This document shows positions 1-8,432 of a DNA stretch of 64,000 nucleotides, one piece after another (position 1 is the first letter of the stretch; each line of letters starts with the position of its first letter). Origin of the DNA: Asaia platycodi JCM 25414. GTDB taxonomy: Bacteria > Pseudomonadota > Alphaproteobacteria > Acetobacterales > Acetobacteraceae. Where the stretch lies: positions 48,649 through 112,648 of the forward strand of contig NZ_BAKW01000009.1 of the NCBI RefSeq assembly GCF_000614545.1, written 5' to 3'. The translations under genes and the position numbers were made by a program. The notes under the pieces were generated by a model. It saw nothing but the letters and a program-made list of their open reading frames with translations. It did not search any database and had not been told where the DNA came from.

Positions 1-607
1 GGTTGTTCGCCGCGCTCGCGCCTGCCGCCTGCACGCCGTAGCCGAGCAGCGCATTCTGCCGGTCAGAGGTGTTCGTCAGGTTGCCCTGTGCTGACGTGTT
101 GGCCGCAAGCTGGTCATTGAACTGGTTCTGATAGGTGCTGTCGGCGAGCCCGCTCGCGTAGGTCGAGATGCCCTTGAGGGCTGCGCCGCTATTCGCCAGC
201 CCGCGAGCTGCTGCGCTGTTCGTCGCCGCTTGCGTGCCCTGGGAAAGGTTCCACTGATAGCCAGGCGTCTGCTTGAGCGTGTCCTCATTCAGGGCATTCG
301 TAGCATTGTTTATATAACTGTTATCGGTCGTGTTGTACGCAGTATTCCCGGTCATAGACCCGAGATAATTGGTGCCTGCCTGCACATATGGATCGTAGTA
401 GTTCTGTGCGTCCTGCCCAGCCTGCGAGATGTTGCCAAACGCGGTCTGTCCGGCCTTTGTCGCAGCAGCTCGGGCTTTTTCGAGTTCGTTGACCTGCAGA
501 GTGGTCCCGGCAAGGCTGGACGCAGCAGAAACACCCTGCCCAACTCCGAAAACGTCAGATACGGCGCGGCCAAGATGATCTTGGGGCGATGCTGGATGCC
601 TTATCAT
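1..607 (-). CDS. Phage virion / DNA-ejection-like protein (partial, 3' end outside window)
   Basis: This reading frame starts at an ATG at 605-607 that overlaps the stop of the upstream gene (ATGA) and runs open to the left edge, about 202 residues. It is rich in Ala, Gln, Asn and Tyr. It contains a YYDPYVQAGTNYLG segment and a later stretch around PGYQWNLSQGTQAATNSAAA followed by RGLANSGAALKG. I recognise this pattern from structural or ejected proteins encoded after the gp10/tail-needle region of P22-like phages, but I cannot assign it to a named protein. Position at the downstream end of the morphogenesis cluster fits an internal ejection or tail role. The C-terminus is outside the window, so length cannot be compared. 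Confidence 0.6.
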   Translation of the reverse strand, partial: MIRHPASPQDHLGRAVSDVFGVGQGVSAASSLAGTTLQVNELEKARAAATKAGQTAFGNISQAGQDAQNYYDPYVQAGTNYLGSMTGNTAYNTTDNSYINNATNALNEDTLKQTPGYQWNLSQGTQAATNSAAARGLANSGAALKGISTYASGLADSTYQNQFNDQLAANTSAQGNLTNTSDRQNALLGYGVQAAGASAANN

Positions 608-957
608 GGGCGCGTCATCCTGTAATGAGCGGTCTCTCGCATTTCGTCGTTCGGCCAAGGAACGGGGCGAACCTCAATGAGTGAAAAGCCGAGACGGGAC
701 GCTAAATGGCGTGCTGGCCGGTTGTGTGCGTCTATTGCTCCAATCAGCTCTTTAACCGTCGGATTTGCTGCCCAGAAATCGCGAAGGAAGCCTTTGAAGT
801 CCGCACATGCCTTAAGGCCTCGGTGACCGGGCAGCGCAGCGTAATGAGCTTCCCACAGATCATCTGAAATAGGGATAAAGCACGATGCGGCTGCGCCAGT
901 CGAAAGGACGATTGCCCCTTTGGGGATCGGCGCTCCAAATATTGCCTCTGGCGTCAT
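604..957 (-). CDS. GNAT-like acetyltransferase fold protein of the prophage
   Basis: This 117-residue protein ends in a segment typical of the C-terminal half of GNAT acetyltransferases: IDAHNRPARHLASRLGF, where a helix leads into a strand, then a basic tail. GNAT-like proteins of this size are common among the tail genes of podoviruses, and their role is mostly unknown. The start overlaps the preceding gene by ATGA and the stop overlaps the next gene by ATGA, so it is translationally embedded in the structural operon. The acetyl-CoA pyrophosphate loop is not clearly conserved, so enzymatic activity is uncertain. Confidence 0.55.
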   Translation of the reverse strand: MTPEAIFGAPIPKGAIVLSTGAAASCFIPISDDLWEAHYAALPGHRGLKACADFKGFLRDFWAANPTVKELIGAIDAHNRPARHLASRLGFSLIEVRPVPWPNDEMRETAHYRMTRP

Positions 958-1265
958 GATAACGCGAACCCGTCAGCCACGAGCACAAGCCCAGCACCCG
1001 ACGCGATGATCTGGTCGCCTGCATTGAGTGTGCGCATCAGCTCGGGAACGAGATCCGTCGCATTGGCAGCCAGAGCCCGCGAAGGGACAATTGATACCGT
1101 CGAGCTGCCCGATCGAGAGATGGAAATGGAGAGGGAGACCGATCCGCTCGTCGGGTTCGCGACCGTGGCGCCTGTGACCATAACGGTCTGACCGGCTGTA
1201 TAAACTGATGAAGACGATGCGGTGAGGGTGGCGCCCTTGACCAAGTTCTGTGAGACAACGGCCAT
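954..1265 (-). CDS. Small beta-rich phage structural protein (hypothetical)
   Basis: A 103-residue protein rich in Ser, Thr, Val and Ala, with alternating hydrophobic residues that suggest a beta-sandwich. It has no Cys and no signal peptide. It lies between the coiled-coil protein upstream and the GNAT-like gene downstream, with a 4-base ATGA overlap with the latter. I do not recognise the family. Position suggests a virion decoration, neck or tail role, but this is inference from gene order only. Confidence 0.5.
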   Translation of the reverse strand: MAVVSQNLVKGATLTASSSSVYTAGQTVMVTGATVANPTSGSVSLSISISRSGSSTVSIVPSRALAANATDLVPELMRTLNAGDQIIASGAGLVLVADGFALS

Positions 1266-1313
1266 TTCAAATAATCAACCTTCGGTTGATCCCAATCGAA
1301 ATTTGAGCCGCCG

Positions 1314-1778
1314 CTACTTTCGCCGCGTCGTGAGCGAGAGAATAGCGGAATCACGAGCCATTTCCAAGGCTTTTGACGCCACGCTATTCTTAGATATTGC
1401 CTGGGTCAGAGCTACCAAAGCAGTATTGAGCGCCGCTCTCGCATCCTGCTCCTGTGCCCGCGTCCTCGCGAGTGCGATCATCGCGACATCGAGTGCAGCC
1501 TGCTGCCGCGCTATAAGGTCTGACTGCTGGCAGATGAGCGCAGCCATTCGCGCCTGATCAGCCTCTTGATGGGCAGTTATCGCAGCTGATTGCGCCTGTG
1601 CACCGCTCAAGACTGCTTCATCAATCAATCTGGCTAGCCATGCGACATCCTGCCCCGGCGCAAAGCCTGTGCGCTGCCAGATTCTCTGAATAAAATTTTG
1701 GAATTGCAGCGTAGGAACGCCGGCCGCATCGACAATTCGCCCTGCTGGCATAGGGCTATTCAGATCGCGTGCGCTCAT
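1314..1778 (-). CDS. Coiled-coil phage tail/neck protein in the gp26 (tail needle) position
   Basis: A 154-residue protein. The N-terminal 45 residues contain PTLQFQNFIQRIWQRTG, a motif I recognise from many phage tail proteins. From about residue 50 to 145 it is almost entirely helical, with Ala/Gln/Arg heptads suggesting a long coiled coil. The ATG overlaps the stop of the gp10-like gene (ATGA). In P22 the gene after gp10 is gp26, the trimeric coiled-coil tail needle. The position and coiled coil agree, but sequence alone does not prove homology; a tail-fibre connector is an alternative. Confidence 0.5.
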   Translation of the reverse strand: MSARDLNSPMPAGRIVDAAGVPTLQFQNFIQRIWQRTGFAPGQDVAWLARLIDEAVLSGAQAQSAAITAHQEADQARMAALICQQSDLIARQQAALDVAMIALARTRAQEQDARAALNTALVALTQAISKNSVASKALEMARDSAILSLTTRRK

Positions 1779-3232
1779 GTCCGCACCGGATCGGCGTCGA
1801 TGAATGCCCCCATGAGAGCGGTCTGCGCGGCTTCCGACCAGGTGACGCGATACACCCTGTCGCGTGCAATACCGAGGCGATACAGGGTTGGCCAGACGTT
1901 TCCGGTCGCCCCGAGGCTCAGCGTCTGTGCTGGCCCGAACGTTTCACCCCGGTCGTCGCTCCAGTCCACATCGATAGATGCCCCGCTCCCGTTCTGCATA
2001 TCGAGCATGAATTGACGATGGATTGACCGAGTGCCGTTCGACAAAAGGTGCGGAAATGAGCGTTGCCGCTTGATGGGGGTGCCAGCATCATCCGTCGCTG
2101 CGAGTGAGACCTCGTAAATGGTGCCATTATCACGATCGCATGCCCATGTACTCCCGTAGGCGCTACACCAGAAAATCGGGCGTATCTGCGCCTCGTTACC
2201 TTGCGCATCCAAGGCGCAACGCTCGTGCCACAACGCAGTCGATAGATCGTAGACCCACGCTGAGGTCTGCCCTGGTATCGTCAGTACATAGAAGACGTGT
2301 CCGCCCTGCTGATAGACCGATGCGACCGCGCCATACAGATCACCCATGCTCTGAAGCGCATTCTCAACCGGATAGGACGAGACAGGAACAGCAGCAGTCA
2401 GTTGCCCGAGATAGACACGGCCTTGCCCCGCCCTATCCTGGCTCAGCCACATCACTCCACCGTTTGGTGTCGACGCCGAAGACGGGAGTTTGGCTACGGA
2501 GAATGCGGCTACACAGCCAGCCTCTACCGTCACACCCTGAACACGCTGGAACGGGAAATCAGCCGCTCCGCTATCATACCAGAGCTCGACCTGATTGCGA
2601 CTGAACAGCCAGATGTACTGACCCACGACTTCGATTGCCTCGATTGTTGCGAGGCTTGTAGAGTCGCTGGCCACGTACAAGCTGTCGAATGGCGTCGTTG
2701 CCTCGTCCTCGAATTGCGCCGGGGATGTGTACCAATTCGTGGTGTTCGGATTTACGAACAGGAAGAACGTATCCAGGATCGCTATCGTTCTCGATCCATA
2801 AAAAGCCGGGTCGACAATCTTGGCTAAAGTCCCATATCCCCCAGCTCCGGCCTTCGTAGGCATCGAGCAGTACCAACCATCCCCCACACCGCCATCTACG
2901 ATGAATAACGCCGTTCCATTGTCCGACATGCGGACAGGTCCGCTATTGCTGGTGATAGTTCCTATGGTGGCGACTGACATGTCTCGTCCGAAGAGGATGA
3001 CACTTTTGCCCATGACGAAAATGACATCTCCTTGCGTCGTCTGATATGCGCACCGCCCAGTGCCGCCTGGCGAAGCAACCGATACCAGACCAGGTGTTGG
3101 ATAATGCCCGTACGGAACCGGCTCTTGTCCGCTCTGCGGCAGTGGCTCAGGATACAGATTGAGGCACCTCTGCGCGGCCACCGATACGAAGCGCGCACTG
3201 TAAGACCCTCCGGTCAAATTAATGCGTGTCAT
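1775..3232 (-). CDS. P22 gp10-like packaged-DNA stabilisation / tail hub protein
   Basis: This 485-residue protein begins MTRINLTGGSYSARF and continues with an NLYPE segment typical of the phage 'packaged DNA stabilisation' family that includes P22 gp10 (472 residues). That protein joins the gp4 ring and plugs the portal after packaging. The body is beta-rich with repeated Trp and Tyr, and its length matches the family. The start at 3232 was chosen because this ATG overlaps the stop of the upstream tail gene (TAATG); the longer open frame upstream lies inside that gene. It is one of the prophage genes that reads without a frame break. Confidence 0.75.
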   Translation of the reverse strand: MTRINLTGGSYSARFVSVAAQRCLNLYPEPLPQSGQEPVPYGHYPTPGLVSVASPGGTGRCAYQTTQGDVIFVMGKSVILFGRDMSVATIGTITSNSGPVRMSDNGTALFIVDGGVGDGWYCSMPTKAGAGGYGTLAKIVDPAFYGSRTIAILDTFFLFVNPNTTNWYTSPAQFEDEATTPFDSLYVASDSTSLATIEAIEVVGQYIWLFSRNQVELWYDSGAADFPFQRVQGVTVEAGCVAAFSVAKLPSSASTPNGGVMWLSQDRAGQGRVYLGQLTAAVPVSSYPVENALQSMGDLYGAVASVYQQGGHVFYVLTIPGQTSAWVYDLSTALWHERCALDAQGNEAQIRPIFWCSAYGSTWACDRDNGTIYEVSLAATDDAGTPIKRQRSFPHLLSNGTRSIHRQFMLDMQNGSGASIDVDWSDDRGETFGPAQTLSLGATGNVWPTLYRLGIARDRVYRVTWSEAAQTALMGAFIDADPVRT

Positions 3233-4772
3233 TAGTGAGCCGTCACTGCTGCCCACATGAGGGAAGCTCCGCCGTTGCTGGTCTGCCCCGTAACAGTGCC
3301 AGTCGAGTTTTGCCCGAAAGGCGGGGTGCTGAAGAGGAATGTATTGTATGCCGACGTGCCCGCGCACTGTACTGCATCAACGTAATACGGGTTCGAGGCG
3401 GAATACTTCCAGTCAACGAACAGCGACCCGATCTTGATATAGGAGCACCCTGTTGTCGAGGTCGATCCCAAGGACGATTGCTGGATGAATTGCGCCTGAA
3501 TGTCTCCAATCTGGAGAACAGCTTGCCCCGAGGCGATATGCAAAGCTTGTGAAGCCGTCAGGGACGCAAGTGATTGTCCACCGACGGATGCGGCGAAATC
3601 TTGCCCCTGTTCATTTATGGAATCGATGTGCGCGGTAACGCCCGTCCCGGCAACAGCGACACAGTATCTTGTCCCGTCGCACGAAACCGTATGGGCGCGA
3701 AACTTGGTCGTTGGGCCAATCGAACCGCTATAAGATGATGTTGCGGTGTCTTCTGCCAACTCCAGACCCACATTCGCCGAGTAGGTAAACATGTCAGTCA
3801 GAAAGGCTGTGTCGACTCTGCCTGTTAGGAATGTAACCAGGTTAGTCGCTGTATAGGCGAGAACGTTGGGGTTCGATGACCAGTATGGCCAGAAATGAAT
3901 ATGCCCGTAATGATCGCTATCGAGTGAATGCTGAACCACGATACCTTTATTGAAGACCTGCCCATAAATATTATCCAGCGTAAGCCGCCCGCTACCATCG
4001 GCAAAAATACCGGCATAGACACCGTCCAAAAAAATGTTTCGCAGTGAGACACCTGTCGCGCCCAACACCTGAATGACAGGCTGATACGTCGTTGGCTGCC
4101 ATGCTGTGGGATATGTCGCGCTGGGGGCAGGGTGCGACTGAGCGAATGCGATCGAGTCAATGACTACCGCCCCGAACCGCACCTGTAACGGGTTTATCGC
4201 CGGGTCGCTTATCGAAAACCAGGTTCCATGTGTACCAAGCTTTCCGTCCACTTCTGACCGATCCACATTTGTCCTACGCACTGGGGTGATGCCGTGGATG
4301 CGAGCGCGTAGGTGTGGCTCTGAAATCTAACGGGAACACCTAACGAGCACGCGGCGACCGACGCGCGGTTTATCGCTAATGCCCAGTCCCCGTTGTCTCC
4401 CGTTTGCACATACGCATCAGGGACAATACCGAGGTTGTTCAGCAACCCCTGAAGCGTCATTTTCGAAACGTTAGATGGCTGTGTCAGTGTGGCGGCGCTG
4501 AAATCACCTGATACCGATCCTCCAGATGGAATTGTTAATGCCTTGAAAGTCCCGACGCCCGGCGTGTTTGCGCCAAGAGTAAAGCCGTCATAGGTGCCGC
4601 CTGTCTCGGTCGGATTTTTCAGAGATCCGTTCTGCACGTCGACTTTCGTACCCATCGCCCAGTTCAGGCCAGTGGGCCCAGACAATGTGACACGCCTGTC
4701 CATCTGCGGCGTCGACTGAGCCAGCGCGACTGTGGGCACCAACGCCAGAAGCGCAAGTAAGGTAAAGCGCAT
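3232..4772 (-). CDS. Tailspike-like beta-helix protein with a signal-peptide-like N-terminus (frameshifted)
   Basis: Two frames join at about 4240-4262 into one protein of roughly 510 residues. The N-terminus, MRFTLLALLALVPTVALAQ, looks like a Sec signal peptide, which is unusual for a tail protein made in the cytoplasm. Around residues 120-150 there is a DNGDWALAINRA helix followed by a Gly/Val segment, the usual entry to pectate-lyase-like tailspike helices. The second part is rich in G-x-N-I and hydrophobic beta-coil repeats. It sits between the gp4-like and gp10-like genes. A host-recognition spike is the best guess. The frame break may be a sequence error. Confidence 0.5.
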
Positions 4773-4775
4773 GGG

Positions 4776-5656
4776 TCAAAACCCTCCTGTATAGATCCAC
4801 CACGGGTTGCCGACGCTGTTCCCACGCGGCCCGATCGCTATGGGCATTTGAACTCTTGGAATCTGCTGATTAGCATTTCGGACAACCTGTAGGGCCGAAC
4901 GCGCCATCATAGCGACGGTAGGACTGGCCTCTTGGCCGTAAGATGGGGCCAGCCGAACCGCAAGCGTCCACATGATCAAATCCCAGTATTCCTGAGGCAG
5001 GTTTATCGGGTCGGATGCTTGCAGCGAATGCGCAAGCTGATCCTTGATAACGATGTGCAACTCCCACATCGAACCCTGCGGAATTGGGAAGAAGCGCAAC
5101 TCCCCCTGAGGGAATGATGGGGAATAATAGACTGCACTCGGCCATGTTCGCAGCCCTTTGAGACCGATTGCGGCATACTCTTCATACGAGGAAATGAGCG
5201 CCAGAGGGAAATCAAGCGGCTCTGGTTCCCACTGGCACCCAGGCCATCATTCGGTGTGTCGAAATCCGAACCCGAAAAGTCTGTTGGCGCGAATTCACCC
5301 AGGTCTGATTGCTGAAACCCAGGAGAGGTCGCCAGACGAACATAGGCCGCCTCAATGCGCGCTGGGCGATTTGCCACGTCGAAGTCACCGCCGGGCCCGA
5401 CATAATAGACGCTTGTCCCCGTGCTCATGAGCGGGATATCTACGAGATTTGGGACGAGGAACTTCTCCTGCTGCCATTTGGCGAGGAGCATGTTCAGGTG
5501 CATCACTCCATCCGAGATGTCGGCTGCGCTGGGCGCCGTACCCAAAGTGCCGACACCGATCTGACGAAGCGCAAGCCCCACCAGATCGGAAACCAGATAC
5601 CCAGACGTGCCGGGCGTGCCATTCTGCGCCCCGGCGCTAGTCTGGGAGCCTGACAT
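4776..5656 (-). CDS. P22 gp4-like tail accessory factor (frameshifted)
   Basis: The N-terminal part (about 140 residues) reads VSDLVGLALRQIGV..., then MHLNMLLAKWQQEKFLVPN, a pattern typical of the gp4 / head-tail connector family that docks under the portal. The frame breaks at about 5229, after GLGASGN. The other frame continues with EPLDFPLALISSYEEYAAIG and runs to 4776. The joined product is about 293 residues, longer than P22 gp4 (166). The order portal, scaffold, coat, then gp4 and gp10 matches P22. A single missing or extra base explains the break. Confidence 0.65.
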
Positions 5657-5970
5657 CAGCCTTGCGTGACCACGCCAGGCTCTGGGTACCCAGAGCGCGC
5701 AGATTCATCTGCCTGCACGCTGTTGGAGACGACGTTTCCCTCCGCCTTGAGGGCTTCGAGCGCACGGTCCTCGTTCATGCGGATGACGAGGAGCGCCTCG
5801 GTATGAGTGCGGGCCTGATCGGCGCCACCTGCACTGGTGAAGCGCCAGTCTCCATCGTCTCCACCTGCCAAAGCGTAATCATTGGGAGATGCAAACTCGC
5901 GCCGCCCATGAACCGGGTGAAAGCGGCTGATCGGATATCCAGCGAAGGCCGTAGCTTCTGCGTCAGGCAT
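5656..5970 (-). CDS. Small phage protein, hypothetical
   Basis: A 104-residue acidic protein without recognisable motifs, signal or membrane segment. It lies between the coat-proximal small gene and the gp4-like gene. Its stop overlaps the gp4-like start (TGATG) and its start overlaps the stop of the previous gene, so it is translated within the morphogenesis operon. The position is where some phages encode a head-completion or decoration protein, but I cannot assign a function. Confidence 0.5.
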   Translation of the reverse strand: MPDAEATAFAGYPISRFHPVHGRREFASPNDYALAGGDDGDWRFTSAGGADQARTHTEALLVIRMNEDRALEALKAEGNVVSNSVQADESARSGYPEPGVVTQG

Positions 5971-6161
5971 TATACGCCCTCCCTATTACGCGAGGGCGCG
6001 ATTTTCTTCCCATCGACAGCCGCCGCATGCGCTGCGGCGTTCTCGGCGCGTGCTGCGGCGAACGCGATATTTACCTCGCGCTCTTCCTCGGGAGAGTAGA
6101 CGGTAACGGTTCGAAAGCCGTTGGGGTGCGAGAGATCGCGGGGGTAACGTGGATTGGCCAT
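5970..6161 (-). CDS. Very small phage protein, hypothetical
   Basis: A 63-residue protein beginning MANPRYPRDLSHPNG, with an Ala/Glu-rich helical middle (about residues 25-48) and a basic end. It begins 12 bases after the coat gene and overlaps the next gene. No family recognised. A coat-associated accessory role is possible from position only. Confidence 0.45.
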   Translation of the reverse strand: MANPRYPRDLSHPNGFRTVTVYSPEEEREVNIAFAAARAENAAAHAAAVDGKKIAPSRNREGV

Positions 6162-6173
6162 CTTTCACTCTCC

Positions 6174-7445
6174 TCAGATCGCGTCGGCCATACGAACCAC
6201 CCACTCGGGACGGATCAGAGCCATGCCGCACAGAACGTCGAGACGGGTGATGAACTGATCCGTCATGATGTTGTACTGCTGGGCCATACGCATCGACACG
6301 CCGTCCCACGCCTCGCGGTGCATTTCGACGCCCTGCTGGCTGTCCATCGGCAGGTCAGCCGTAGCCATGGTGAACGCTTCGGGAACGTAAAGCAGGTTGC
6401 TTCGGTAGGTCTCGCCTGCGACATTGGCGAGCGTGAGCGCGGCGCCTGCTGCGGGAGAGGTCGTGACAGTGCCATAAGCAACCTGCGACCCCGCACCAGC
6501 GCCCGTCGGCACGATGCCGGGATAAATCGGCACTGAACCGGAGGCGCCGGCAGCGATCGTGAGAGGCGTGGTGCCGTTATAGGTGAACTGTCGCGCGGTG
6601 CCGGTGCTATCGCCAGTCGTGAAGTTGACGCCGAAGACACCTGCGATCGTGAACACATCGCCGGGGTTCAGGGTCAGAGCGCCACCAGAGCCAACGGACA
6701 CCGCCAACACGGTTCCTGTCTGGCCCGCCCCGTTGACGGTGACACCCGCAAGGTTGCCGGTAGCATGCTTGATAATCGTCTGATCGCGATACCAGTCGAA
6801 TCCAAGGGTGTTCTTGCTGAGCAAGCCCGTTTCATACTGATCGCCGATCTTCGCCTGCGGGTTGAACAGCCCAGTGAAGCCGTTGACGAGGCGCGCTTCG
6901 GTCATGGGGTCCACCATGGCCACGCGACGGATACCTTCCGGCACGCCGTTATTGGTTAGGATCGCACCAGCCTGGAGAACAGTCGCGGCGGTCGGTGAGA
7001 TCGTGTTGTTGCTTGCATCCGTGTTGTGGACGAAGTGCTGGGCCGGGCCCTGACCGCCCATGGTTGCAGCATCGACCGTGCTCATCAGGGTGCGCGCTAC
7101 CTGACCGGCAAGTCGGTTTACGGCAGGCGTGATGATGCGCTTGCTGAAATCGTCCAGCGAAAGGGCACGGTCCGCAGACGAGAACGACATCGCCACGTTG
7201 AACTGATTGGTGATCGAGAGGCTGGTCTGACGCTCGTTCGTGCTCTGCGGCGTGATCGTGGGGCCGGAGCCGACCACGTAGTCATTCGGCAGACGAATGT
7301 TGAGGGTCTGACCGATCTTGGCACTTGAACGTGCGTAATACGAGTCATACTGCGTATCCACGTTCTTGGGGAAGGAGTTGGTATTGCGGAAAACGCGCAG
7401 TGCCTCGCGCGTGATCATCTTGATCGTTAAAAGACTGTTTGCCAC
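6174..7445 (-). CDS. P22-type major capsid (coat) protein
   Basis: This 423-residue protein is close in length to the P22 coat protein gp5 (430). Its opening, MANSLLTIKMITREALRVFRN, and following N-arm region are typical of the P22-like coat family, an HK97-fold shell protein with an inserted domain. The Gly/Thr/Ala-rich middle (about residues 230-330) fits the insertion domain and the C-terminal part returns to helical coat sequence. The start codon is GTG, with no strong ribosome site. It follows scaffold and portal in the P22 order and reads without a frame break. Confidence 0.85.
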   Translation of the reverse strand: MANSLLTIKMITREALRVFRNTNSFPKNVDTQYDSYYARSSAKIGQTLNIRLPNDYVVGSGPTITPQSTNERQTSLSITNQFNVAMSFSSADRALSLDDFSKRIITPAVNRLAGQVARTLMSTVDAATMGGQGPAQHFVHNTDASNNTISPTAATVLQAGAILTNNGVPEGIRRVAMVDPMTEARLVNGFTGLFNPQAKIGDQYETGLLSKNTLGFDWYRDQTIIKHATGNLAGVTVNGAGQTGTVLAVSVGSGGALTLNPGDVFTIAGVFGVNFTTGDSTGTARQFTYNGTTPLTIAAGASGSVPIYPGIVPTGAGAGSQVAYGTVTTSPAAGAALTLANVAGETYRSNLLYVPEAFTMATADLPMDSQQGVEMHREAWDGVSMRMAQQYNIMTDQFITRLDVLCGMALIRPEWVVRMADAI

Positions 7446-7619
7446 CTGGGTTGCTCACGGATTGCCCGTATCGGGCCATTCATGCCGCGCCTCGCGCGTA
7501 TGTCGGGTTGAGAACCCGCAACAGCCGGGTGGCTACGCTCCCGTGAGCGGGCGGCTCTGTGCCGCCTAGTCATGCCAGCTTAACGTCACCGTGACGGAAA
7601 GATGATTTGCGGTATGATG

Positions 7620-8432
7620 CTACCGCCTTTTTTCTCTGGCTGCAACGAAATCCTCCATAGATGACTCGTCCTCGTACCCAGTCCGCGAGCTTGCACGCGC
7701 AGAGGCCGGAGGGCGCGCCACAGGACGAGGAGCCTGGGACACAGGCGCAGGCATAGCGCGTTGTGCAGGTGCCGGGGGAGGCGCCGCCTTGTCGAGTGAC
7801 CGTGCGAATTCCTGAAGCATGGCATACTGGCGCCGGGGCGCTGCATTGAATATCTCGTCTGCCTTATCGAGATCGTCAGCAAGTCCGCGATAGACTGCGG
7901 CCGCGTTGGGAAGCTCCGCAATATCGGTCACGAGTTGGCGGTGCTCGGCATTACTGAAATCAAGCCCGACCTCTCGTTCAAGCGTATGCGTCGATGCGGT
8001 GATCGCATCGTTGCCGTATGCGGCTCCGACAGCTTCAGCCAGCGTGCGCGCCGTCTGATTGAACGTCTCAATCTCGCGCGCCTCATGGCTTTCACGTTCG
8101 ACCCGCCCCCGCGTTTCCTGCTCGATCTGCCGCTCGGTGCGCGGCGCCGGTTCTGGTTCGGCCTCTTCCCGCGCCGCAGCCGCCTGACGTTCCGCCTCAC
8201 GCAGCTCGAACGTCATGCGGTCGAATTTCTTCTGCAAGCGCGCCGGGGTGCCGGTATTCTTCTGCCCCGAAGACTGTTCGTCCTGCTTTTCTTCTTCGGA
8301 TTGCCCAGCGTCATCTTGCGGCAGAGCACTTTCACGCTCCTGCCTGTCTGTCTCGAATTCCATCCCTGCGAAACGGTCATCCGTCTCGGCATCACCTGCT
8401 GTGTCGGCGGGGGCTGTGAGTGTTTCGCTCAT
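7620..8432 (-). CDS. Phage scaffolding protein (P22 gp8-like)
   Basis: A 270-residue, highly charged protein dominated by Glu, Gln, Arg and Ala with long predicted helices (about 60-130 and 165-215) and a basic C-terminal end (REKRR). This composition and length are typical of scaffolding proteins; P22 gp8 has 303 residues and binds coat through a basic C-terminal helix-turn-helix. It sits between portal and coat, as gp8 does. The ATG overlaps the portal stop (ATGA). Sequence similarity between scaffolds is low, so the call rests on composition and order. Confidence 0.75.
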   Translation of the reverse strand: MSETLTAPADTAGDAETDDRFAGMEFETDRQERESALPQDDAGQSEEEKQDEQSSGQKNTGTPARLQKKFDRMTFELREAERQAAAAREEAEPEPAPRTERQIEQETRGRVERESHEAREIETFNQTARTLAEAVGAAYGNDAITASTHTLEREVGLDFSNAEHRQLVTDIAELPNAAAVYRGLADDLDKADEIFNAAPRRQYAMLQEFARSLDKAAPPPAPAQRAMPAPVSQAPRPVARPPASARASSRTGYEDESSMEDFVAAREKRR

